Below, piece after piece: positions 7,590-12,644 of a stretch of 12,644 nt of DNA; within the stretch, counting starts at the first letter, position 1, and each line of letters begins with the position of its first letter. A program made the translations under genes and the position numbers. This DNA is from Bacteroidales bacterium UBA3856. GTDB lineage: Bacteria; Bacteroidota; Bacteroidia; Bacteroidales; UBA932. The notes under the pieces are model-generated. The model worked only from the letters and a program-made list of their open reading frames with translations. It was not told the DNA's origin and did not search any database. The DNA is taken from positions 1 to 12,644 of the forward strand of contig DGHE01000009.1 in assembly GCA_002392525.1 (NCBI GenBank), in the 5' to 3' direction.

Positions 7590-7784
7590 ATGGCACAAAC
7601 GTCTTACCCCTGCGAGAACTGCAAGTTACGCGCAGCTTATGAAAAGAATCCCAAATCACTGAAGGGCCGGTTCTGGCGCTGGCACATCAACTTCTGCCCC
7701 GGCTTCAAGGCCTACTTCACCCATCAGGACGAAGAGACCAAGCTGGATCTTAGAAAGAAGTATAATTTCCAGAAGTACCAGTAA
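7590..7784 (+). CDS. Small conserved Cys/His protein (64 aa), function unknown
   Basis: The reading frame encodes a basic, aromatic-rich protein with CENCKLRAAY near its start (C8, C11), then NPKSLKGRFWRWHINFCPG (H32, C36) and a short charged tail. The CX2C...HX3C spacing could bind zinc or another metal. From memory, similar small proteins with the same CENCKLRA and GRxWRWH motifs are common as hypothetical proteins in Bacteroidales; I cannot confirm this here. The ATG at 7590 follows the repeat region, with no Shine-Dalgarno or clear promoter. It converges with the M20 gene, with only 82 bases between the stops. The function is not known to me. Confidence 0.75.
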   Translation: MAQTSYPCENCKLRAAYEKNPKSLKGRFWRWHINFCPGFKAYFTHQDEETKLDLRKKYNFQKYQ

Positions 7785-7810
7785 GCCGGCCGGTGATGAA
7801 TCTCTGCCGT

Positions 7811-7868
7811 AAAGGGCTGGCTTGTGCCGGGCATTAGCAATTCACCTTCTGCCCGAGGTCCTCGTTTT
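7811..7868 (+). repeat. Direct repeat, copy 1 (short form), at the 3' end of the M20 gene
   Basis: This stretch matches 9293-9387 almost base for base apart from one missing base near the left end and a missing block of 33 bases (9323-9355 in copy 2). Shared blocks include GCTGGCTTGTGCCGGGCATT (7816-7835) and CTTCTGCCCGAGGTCCTCG (7846-7864). The right end reaches the stop codon of the dipeptidase gene (7867-7869 on the minus strand). It lies between two convergent genes. Confidence 0.8.
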
Positions 7869-9228
7869 AGAAGTACTTGTAGAACAGGGCAAGCGACCGC
7901 ATTCCAGCCCATAGCTGGCGAAGGAGGTAGCTCTCGTTCGGCGAATGGATGGTATCTCTCTCCAGGCCGAATCCCATCAGGAGCGGGTCGGTTCCCAGGA
8001 TGGTCTGCATGTCTGCAAGGATGGCAATGGAGCCGCCCCCGCGGGATGGCACCGGCTCTATTCCGTAGACCTCCTCCATGGCGCGTGAGGCCGCTTTGTA
8101 TGCCGGAGAAGTGATGGGAATGAGGAAGCCGTCACCGCCTTCGAAGGGAGTGACTTCCACCTTCACGCCCTTCGGGGCGATGGACTTGAAGTGCGCCTCA
8201 AAGAGCTTGCTAATTTCCCCGGACCGCTGGTTGGGGACCAGCCTCATGGAGATTTTCGCGTGCGCAGTGGAAGGGAGTACGGTCTTCGCGCCCGTACCGG
8301 TATAGCCGCCCCAGATGCCGCATACGTCAAGGCAGGGGCGGATACCCGTGCGTTCCATGGTGGTATATCCCTCTTCTCCACAGACATCATCTATATCCAG
8401 GAATGCCTTGTACTCTTCCATGTCGAAGGGAGCCCGGGAGAGCATGGCCCTGTCCTCACTCGAAAGTTCCACGACGCTGTCGTAGAAGCCGGGAATGGCC
8501 ACACGGCCTTTTTCATCGTGCAAGGAGGCAATCATCTCGCAGAGGACATTGATGGGATTCGCGACGGCTCCCCCGTAATGACCGGAGTGAAGGTCCTTGT
8601 TGGGGCCTGTCACCTTGACTTCCAGGTAAGCGAGACCTCTCATGCCGCAGTTGATGGAAGGCACCTTGTCGGAGATCATCGTCGTGTCCGAGACCAGAAT
8701 GACATCGGAGCGCAGCAGTTCCTTGTGGGCTTCCACCCATGCAGGAAGGGACGGACTTCCGATTTCTTCCTCCCCTTCGAAGATGAATTTCACGTTATGG
8801 TGAAGGAGCCCCGCCCTCACCTCGTGCTCAAAAGCCTTGAGGTGCATGAACAACTGCCCCTTGTCGTCATTGGCTCCGCGGGCGTAAACAGCCTCCTCAC
8901 CGGTAGCCGGATCGTGGGCAATAACAGGCTCGAAAGGGTCTGTACGCCATTTTTCGAGCGGCTCCGGCGGCTGCACGTCATAGTGCCCGTAAACCAGAAT
9001 GGTCTTGGGGGCGCCGATGTCCTTGCTGCCGAAGACGACGGGATGGCCTGCCGTTTCATAAACATCGGCCTTGTCTGCGCCCGCCTGCATCAAAAGTTCC
9101 ACGAGGCGTTCCGCGCAGCGGCGCATATCGGCCTTGTGCTCGGGCTTGGCGCTGACGGAAGGGATCCTCAGCAGCGAAAAAAGCTCTTCGAAAAAACGTT
9201 CCTTGTTCTCCTGGATGTACTGTTGCAT
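7867..9228 (-). CDS. M20 family dipeptidase (PepV/carnosinase-like metallopeptidase)
   Basis: The protein is 453 residues from the ATG at 9228. It shows the di-zinc M20 motifs in order: GHYDV (H82, D84), the bridging Asp in ARGANDDKG (about 121), EGEEEIGS (Glu 153-155), the metal Asp in LVSDTT (D181), the dimer-domain DLHSGHYGG (H214), MRLVPNQ, and IHSPNE near the end (H428). It should cleave dipeptides or short peptides in the cytoplasm; no signal peptide is visible. Its length is normal for the family. A TTG 30 bases upstream (9258) would extend the frame but lies within the -7 promoter box, so it cannot be the start. The gene is transcribed alone, divergent from the TIR-like/MscS/RyR operon. 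Confidence 0.93.
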   Translation of the reverse strand: MQQYIQENKERFFEELFSLLRIPSVSAKPEHKADMRRCAERLVELLMQAGADKADVYETAGHPVVFGSKDIGAPKTILVYGHYDVQPPEPLEKWRTDPFEPVIAHDPATGEEAVYARGANDDKGQLFMHLKAFEHEVRAGLLHHNVKFIFEGEEEIGSPSLPAWVEAHKELLRSDVILVSDTTMISDKVPSINCGMRGLAYLEVKVTGPNKDLHSGHYGGAVANPINVLCEMIASLHDEKGRVAIPGFYDSVVELSSEDRAMLSRAPFDMEEYKAFLDIDDVCGEEGYTTMERTGIRPCLDVCGIWGGYTGTGAKTVLPSTAHAKISMRLVPNQRSGEISKLFEAHFKSIAPKGVKVEVTPFEGGDGFLIPITSPAYKAASRAMEEVYGIEPVPSRGGGSIAILADMQTILGTDPLLMGFGLERDTIHSPNESYLLRQLWAGMRSLALFYKYF

Positions 9229-9255
9229 GCTGTGTTCGGTTATAGTTAGCAATAA

Positions 9256-9287
9256 CAAATATAGCGACTTGCCGGCTCATTTACAAG
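9256..9287 (-). promoter_or_regulatory. Promoter of the M20 dipeptidase gene
   Basis: On the minus strand TATATTTG (9263-9256) fits the Bacteroidota -7 consensus TAnnTTTG exactly. A CTTG (9287-9284) lies 20 bases upstream as a weak -33 element. Transcription would start around 9250, about 20-25 bases before the ATG at 9228. Confidence 0.65.
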
Positions 9288-9292
9288 GAACG

Positions 9293-9387
9293 AAAGGCGC
9301 TGGCTTGTGCCGGGCATTGGCACAAACCGTAAGTAATTAAAGGCCAATGTATTAACAATTAACCTTCTGCCCGAGGTCCTCGTTTTT
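9293..9387 (+). repeat. Direct repeat, copy 2 (long form), upstream of the M20 gene
   Basis: This is the second copy of the element found at 7811-7868, in the same orientation. Its left part (9299-9322) and right part (9356-9387) match copy 1, but 33 bases (9323-9355) are inserted between them. In this copy the left part folds into a hairpin, TTGTGCC (9305-9311) with GGCACAA (9319-9325). That hairpin is absent in copy 1. A third fragment, TGCCCGAGGT, recurs at 9451-9460. Confidence 0.8.
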
Positions 9388-9407
9388 GAGGGGTTCGGGC
9401 AGAGGGT
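9362..9407. repeat. Long hairpin in the divergent intergenic region
   Basis: TCTGCCCGA (9366-9374) pairs with TCGGGCAGA (9395-9403). The stem continues outward through four more pairs (one G-T) to 9362/9407, and inward in the same register through CCTC/GAGG (9378-9381 with 9388-9391) to a GTTTTT loop. It lies between the two divergent promoters and overlaps the right end of repeat copy 2. No T-run follows on the plus strand. Confidence 0.7.
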
Positions 9408-9468
9408 AATTTGTAACTGATTGTAGATTAATACGTTACAAAGAGCCGCATGCCCGAGGTTTTCAACT

Positions 9469-9500
9469 ATTGCATTTTGTACACAAAAATGGTATTTTTG
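9469..9500 (+). promoter_or_regulatory. Promoter of the TIR-like/MscS/RyR operon
   Basis: TATTTTTG (9493-9500) fits TAnnTTTG. ATTG (9469-9472) lies 20 bases upstream as the -33 element. The predicted start of transcription is near 9504-9507, leaving a leader of only about 20 bases before the ATG at 9527. Confidence 0.6.
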
Positions 9501-9528
9501 TCGTTTGAAGTATAAAAACGACAAAAAT
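9483..9528. promoter_or_regulatory. Nested palindromic operator over the promoter and start codon
   Basis: ATTTTTGTCGTTT (9494-9506) and its exact reverse complement (9516-9528) enclose the -7 box, the probable transcription start and the first base pairs of the ATG. The 8-base box ACAAAAAT occurs at 9483-9490 and 9521-9528, and inverted (ATTTTTGT) at 9494-9501. As the left arm is mostly upstream of the predicted transcript start, a DNA-binding site for a dimeric repressor is more likely than an RNA hairpin. No regulator gene is in the window. Confidence 0.6.
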
Positions 9529-9727
9529 GGTTTTTATCAGTTACGGCAGCTGCGATAGACAGATAGCCGAAGAACTAACCCATTACCTTGAAGAGCCCGG
9601 AATCACTTCGGTTACCTTCCGCGGCAACGGACAGGAGGCGCTGGCCGGCATGGCCTCAGTGGTCTTTGACGACAACGGAATGCCGGTGGTCCGGGGCACA
9701 CTCACCAACGTGGACCAAATGCAGTAA
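9527..9727 (+). CDS. 66-aa micro-protein: truncated TIR-like start joined to a PAC-like tail
   Basis: Residues 2-26 (VFISYGSCDRQIAEELTHYL, then EEPGI) match the first strand and helix of TIR domains (FISYSSxDxxxAxxLxxxL). The rest of a TIR domain, including the catalytic Glu region, is absent. Residues 28-66 (TFRGNGQEALAGMASVVFDD, then NGMPVVRGTLTNVDQMQ) resemble the closing strands of a PAS/PAC domain (DxxGxPVxxxGTLTDVxxxK), a weaker match made by eye. It could be a deletion-derived chimera kept in frame, or a genuine small signalling peptide. It has its own promoter, and its stop is 2 bases before the MscS gene, so at minimum it acts as the leader cistron of that operon. It might equally be a remnant; I cannot assign a function. 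Confidence 0.6.
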   Translation: MVFISYGSCDRQIAEELTHYLEEPGITSVTFRGNGQEALAGMASVVFDDNGMPVVRGTLTNVDQMQ

Positions 9728-9729
9728 CG

Positions 9730-10749
9730 ATGCTCTACCAGAAACTCATCTCCTCCCACAGCACCTGGGCAAAGGTAACGGGCGCCGTCCTCAAAAAAGG
9801 ATGGCTCCTCATTCCGCTTGCTGCCAGTGTAGCCCTGACGGCCCTGAACATTCCTGAAGGATGGCAAAGAGTGTGGGGATTTGTCTCCCTCAGCCTTTTT
9901 GCCGCCATCATGATATCGGTCTGCAACACGCTCACCGACATCTTTACCCTCCTCCGACGGGAAAGCCACATCACCCGCTGCCAGATCTGGATCCTCATTG
10001 CCATCGGCATCTGGCTTGTGGGGGCCATCGTCATCCTGGACATTCAGAAAGACAGCAAGTACGGCCTGGTCTTCGGCCTCGTGGGCAGCGTCCTCGCCTG
10101 GATTTTCCAGGATAAAATCAAAGGAGCCGCAGCGTTCCTTCACATCCGTAGCCACAAGCTCATCAAGATTGGGGACTGGATCCAGCTTCCCGGCAAAGGG
10201 GTGGACGGAGAGGTAAAGAAAGTCACCCTCACCACCGTCACCCTCTGCAACTGGGACACCACCACCTCCACCATTCCCATCAGCGCCCTGCAGCAGGATC
10301 ACTTCATTAACCTGCAAAACATGGCCGAGGGTAAGACTTACGGCCGCCAGATGGTCAAAAACTTCATCCTTGACACCAGCTGTGTGAGGCCCCTCACCGA
10401 GGAAGAAGCCGCGCGGCTTCGCGCCGGAGAGGCGGGCCGATACATCCCCGCCAGCCAGATTCAGGCCGGGGTCCTCAACGCCCGCCTGTTCCGGGAGTTC
10501 GTGCACCACTACCTGATGAACAACGACCACATCTCGCATCTTCCGTTCCTCCTGGTGCGCTGGCTGGACCAGAAGGACAGCGGCATGGTGCTCCAGGTGC
10601 ACACCTACCTTGTGGACGCCAACCTGGAGGCCTTCGAGTGGCAGCAGTCCCGCATCACCGAGCACATCGTGGCTTCCCTCGAAGCCTTCGGCCTTCGCAT
10701 GTACCAGATTCCTTCATCCTACGATGTAAAAAACAGAGGCCATGAGTAG
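9730..10749 (+). CDS. MscS-family mechanosensitive channel (YbdG-like)
   Basis: The 339-residue membrane protein has hydrophobic helices at about 24-40, 48-65 and 85-103, then the pore helix region (about 111-137, YGLVFGLVGSVLAWIFQDKI). The MscS beta domain follows (about 143-197), with KIGDWIQLPG, GEVKKVTLTTVTLCNWD and TIPISAL. The NWD...TIPxSAL form and the long C-terminal region (GRQMVKNFILDTSCVRPLTEEE, LFREFVHHYL, FGLRMYQIPSSYD) match the YbdG branch, which gates weakly under osmotic shock in E. coli. It would release small solutes when membrane tension, or a partner signal, opens it. It sits 2 bases after the micro-protein gene and overlaps the RyR-like gene by 8 bases. Such tight coupling to a soluble sensor-like gene is unusual for an ordinary osmotic channel. 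Confidence 0.9.
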   Translation: MLYQKLISSHSTWAKVTGAVLKKGWLLIPLAASVALTALNIPEGWQRVWGFVSLSLFAAIMISVCNTLTDIFTLLRRESHITRCQIWILIAIGIWLVGAIVILDIQKDSKYGLVFGLVGSVLAWIFQDKIKGAAAFLHIRSHKLIKIGDWIQLPGKGVDGEVKKVTLTTVTLCNWDTTTSTIPISALQQDHFINLQNMAEGKTYGRQMVKNFILDTSCVRPLTEEEAARLRAGEAGRYIPASQIQAGVLNARLFREFVHHYLMNNDHISHLPFLLVRWLDQKDSGMVLQVHTYLVDANLEAFEWQQSRITEHIVASLEAFGLRMYQIPSSYDVKNRGHE

Positions 10750-11851
10750 AAAAGAAATCATCCGCGAGCGGCCTTTCGAATACCTCACCGCCTCCGCCGA
10801 AAACTGGTACATCGCCCGCGCCTATGTCCTGGACAAGCTCCGGGACGTTGCCTTCACACCCGGCTCCGACGGGCACCTGCACGTCATCGTCGCGGGAGAC
10901 AGCCCCCTCCTTCTTTCCACGGCCCGCCAGACAGCACTATCGGCCCACTACCTCAACTTCGAAGAGGAAAATGCGCTGGGAGAAAGGGTTTCCCGCAACC
11001 GGACGGTCATCACCCTCGTCACCGGGAAGAAGGCCGATGACATCCTCCGGGAGCTTTCCCGCGAGGAGTACCTGGGGCAGCTGCTCAGCGTGTGCCGCTA
11101 CTCCCTCTTCGGGGAGCTTCATAACCCCGATTCCTACCTGGACATCGAAGTAGACCTGGTGGAAAAGGCCCCGGAAGATCCCGGCGCCATCACCTTCACC
11201 GAAGAGGACGTAAAAGCCTTCCTCGCGTCGGCAGACCCGGAGGAAGTGTTTTCCATCGACACCCGGAAAGCCGTGTTTGCCAACCGGGTCTACTCCCTCG
11301 GGGCCGTCATCGACAACATTCCCTACGAAGACATCAACGGGGCAGGCCGATACAGCCGCGCCCTGGACACGTTCCAGTACCGGGTACTGGGAAACGCAGC
11401 GGGCGCCCGTCTTGTCAGTGACCGCTGGAAGAACCGCTCCACCGCCCGAAACGGGCTCTCCAACGTCATCTGCTCAGACTGCTTCGAGTCCCGCGAACTG
11501 GCCATCCGGCGCCAGTGCTCCAACTACGACAAACTGGACAGGAAGACGCGGGCCGCCCTCTGGGAGAGAAACAGCTATGCCCTGTCCGTGAGCGAGCACT
11601 GCCGCTGGACCACCGAGAAGCTCATCCTGGGATTCCGGGCATTCAGCCTGGAAGAGAGATGCCTGTACGAGAACCATTTCGGAAGCGCACGGGCCAGTTT
11701 TTGCCGGCAAGTGAAAAATGCGGCCGAGTCCCCGTCCCACGTGGACATCTGCTCCTACCGGCGCCTGCGCCTCACAGACCCGGCGAGCCTCAAGTACGAC
11801 ACCTTCCTCATGCTGGCCATTCCGCTCATTCTGGAAAAAGTGAACCAGTAA
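10742..11851 (+). CDS. Protein with degenerate Rossmann (TrkA-N-like) domain and RyR-like C-terminus
   Basis: This 369-residue soluble protein has no signal peptide or membrane helix. Residues about 45-140 look like a nucleotide-binding Rossmann unit (HLHVIVAGDSPLLLSTARQT, then HYLNFEEE and RTVITLVT), but the Gly-rich loop is reduced to AGDS, so dinucleotide binding is doubtful. A middle region (about 170-255) contains VYSLGAVIDNIPYED and a CSDC pair. Residues about 280-362 resemble the RyR module of prokaryotic TrkA-N/RyR proteins: SEHCRWTTEKLILGFR, then YRRLRLTDPASLKYDTFL. In prokaryotes RyR modules are thought to sense ligands, possibly nucleotides, in signalling or conflict systems. I infer that it senses a ligand and acts on the adjacent channel. 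The RyR assignment is by eye and should be treated as moderate. It ends at a strong terminator. Confidence 0.72.
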   Translation: MSRKEIIRERPFEYLTASAENWYIARAYVLDKLRDVAFTPGSDGHLHVIVAGDSPLLLSTARQTALSAHYLNFEEENALGERVSRNRTVITLVTGKKADDILRELSREEYLGQLLSVCRYSLFGELHNPDSYLDIEVDLVEKAPEDPGAITFTEEDVKAFLASADPEEVFSIDTRKAVFANRVYSLGAVIDNIPYEDINGAGRYSRALDTFQYRVLGNAAGARLVSDRWKNRSTARNGLSNVICSDCFESRELAIRRQCSNYDKLDRKTRAALWERNSYALSVSEHCRWTTEKLILGFRAFSLEERCLYENHFGSARASFCRQVKNAAESPSHVDICSYRRLRLTDPASLKYDTFLMLAIPLILEKVNQ

Positions 11852-11852
11852 G

Positions 11853-11879
11853 AGTCCCTTTGGAAAAAGGGACTTTTTT
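11853..11879 (+). terminator. Intrinsic terminator of the TIR-like/MscS/RyR operon
   Basis: AGTCCCTTT (11853-11861) and AAAGGGACT (11866-11874) form a perfect 9-base stem with a GGAA loop, followed by a run of six T (11874-11879). It begins one base after the RyR-like gene's stop codon. Confidence 0.9.
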
Positions 11880-11889
11880 CGTATCTTTG
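11859..11889 (+). promoter_or_regulatory. Promoter of the exbB-like gene, overlapping the terminator
   Basis: TTTG (11859-11862) and TATCTTTG (11882-11889) are separated by 19 bases, a textbook Bacteroidota -33/-7 pair. The -33 element uses the last bases of the terminator's left arm and the first loop base. Transcription should begin near 11894, about 35 bases before the ATG at 11929. Confidence 0.75.
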
Positions 11890-11928
11890 TAAGTTGGTTT
11901 TTAGTAGAACAAAAAACAGAAAAAAGAT

Positions 11929-12642
11929 ATGATCCTTCCTCTTCTTCAGACAGACTCGCTCAGCGAGGCCGCTCAGGCCATCGCCGCTCCCGTGCAGCAG
12001 CCCACCCAGATGAGCGAGAGCCTCTGGTCCATGTTCAACATGGGCGGTCCCCTCATGTGGGTCCTCCTGGCCCTCAGTTTCCTGGCCATCTATCTTATCG
12101 GCCGCAAATGGTGGATGCTCAAGCACGCCTCGGAGATTGACCCCCACTTCATGCAGGACATCCGCGACTACATGAACGAAGGAAAGATCAAGAGCGCCCT
12201 CACCCTGTGCCAGAAGTACGACAACCCGGTGGCCCGCATGATTGAGACGGGTATCCACCGCATGGGACGTCCCATGGCCGACATCCAGAGCGCCATCGAG
12301 AACATCGGCAACGTGGAAGTAGCCCGCCTGGAAAAGGGCCTGCCCATCCTGGCCACCATCGCCGGCGGCGCTCCCATGATTGGTTTCCTGGGCACCGTGA
12401 CGGGTATGGTGAAGGCCTTCTTCAACATGTCCAAAGCCGGCAACAACATTGACATCACCCTCCTCAGCGACGGTATCTACACCGCCATGCTCACCACCGT
12501 GGGCGGCCTGGTGGTCGGTATCATCGCCTACTTCGGCTACAACTGGCTCACCTCCAAAGTGAGCGACCTTGTTTACAAGATGGAGAGCTCCACCCTGGAG
12601 TTCATCGACATTGTGCTTCACGAACCCGGAGAAGACCAGTAA
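11929..12642 (+). CDS. exbB: ExbB/TolQ/MotA-type proton channel protein
   Basis: The 237-residue protein has three membrane helices (about 40-58, 137-160 and 184-206) and a cytoplasmic loop (about 60-135) with KYDNPVARMIETGIHRMGRP. The family signature is complete: LEKGLPILATIAGGAPMIGF, then LGTVTGM, followed by AMLTTVGGLVVGIIAYFGYN. ExbB forms the pentameric stator around ExbD and uses the proton gradient to energise TonB-dependent outer-membrane transport; Bacteroidales have many such transporters. ExbB rather than TolQ is favoured by length and sequence form, but exbD and tonB lie beyond the window. Its start at 11929 gives a polar N-terminal extension before the first helix; ATG 12010 is a possible shorter start. 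The stop is two bases before the window edge. Confidence 0.9.
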   Translation: MILPLLQTDSLSEAAQAIAAPVQQPTQMSESLWSMFNMGGPLMWVLLALSFLAIYLIGRKWWMLKHASEIDPHFMQDIRDYMNEGKIKSALTLCQKYDNPVARMIETGIHRMGRPMADIQSAIENIGNVEVARLEKGLPILATIAGGAPMIGFLGTVTGMVKAFFNMSKAGNNIDITLLSDGIYTAMLTTVGGLVVGIIAYFGYNWLTSKVSDLVYKMESSTLEFIDIVLHEPGEDQ

Positions 12643-12644
12643 GC

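Noticed and set aside
8191..9249. 352-codon plus-strand open frame opposite the M20 gene
   Set aside because: The minus-strand frame has all M20 catalytic motifs; the plus-strand product has no recognisable domain.
9229..9258. Ten-residue N-terminal extension of the dipeptidase from a TTG start
   Set aside because: The TTG is part of the TATATTTG promoter box, so it would not be in the transcript; the ATG at 9228 gives the usual N-terminus.
9527..9857. Frameshift explanation for the short TIR-like gene
   Set aside because: The other plus-strand frames after residue 26 show no continuing TIR motifs, so an in-frame deletion or a true short gene is preferred.
9527..11851. Calling the TIR-like/MscS/RyR operon a CBASS or Thoeris system
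   Set aside because: No CD-NTase, ThsA-like or complete TIR domain is present; the micro-protein lacks the TIR catalytic region.

Overview
The window looks like a piece of a GC-rich Bacteroidales (Bacteroidota) chromosome. Three things point there: a complete Bacteroides-type bat (aerotolerance) gene cluster, promoters of the Bacteroidota form (-33 TTG/TTTG and -7 TAnnTTTG), and start codons that mostly lack a Shine-Dalgarno sequence. I cannot assign a genus from the sequence alone.

Positions 1-7447 hold one long plus-strand operon: the 3' end of a MoxR AAA+ ATPase, a DUF58 protein, a membrane-anchored BatD/DUF4381-like protein, BatA and BatB (paired membrane VWA proteins), BatC (TPR with an Asn/Gln/Asp-rich tract), and one 869-residue protein that joins BatD and BatE. 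From DUF58 to BatD-BatE the genes overlap or lie 2-4 bases apart. Only the moxR/DUF58 junction has a gap (104 bases), filled by three small palindromes. The expected picture is an AAA+ ATPase and a soluble VWA-like partner acting on a membrane and periplasmic assembly of VWA, beta-rich, TPR and SH3 modules.

Positions 7448-9526 are a patchwork: an intergenic region with a duplicated 33-base element and three copies of a 12-base box, a 64-residue Cys/His protein, and a minus-strand M20 dipeptidase with its own promoter. The dipeptidase is bracketed by two direct copies of another intergenic repeat.

Positions 9527-11851 are the least ordinary part. A compact three-gene operon encodes a 66-residue TIR-like/PAC-like micro-protein, a YbdG-type MscS channel, and a soluble protein with a degenerate Rossmann (TrkA-N-like) N-terminus and a RyR-like C-terminus. 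Its promoter is embedded in a nested palindrome that reaches the first start codon. I infer a sensor-plus-channel module, possibly for envelope stress or defence; the function is not shown by the sequence.

The operon ends at a strong intrinsic terminator whose hairpin contains the -33 element of the next promoter. That promoter drives an ExbB/TolQ-type proton channel gene, which finishes two bases before the window ends.
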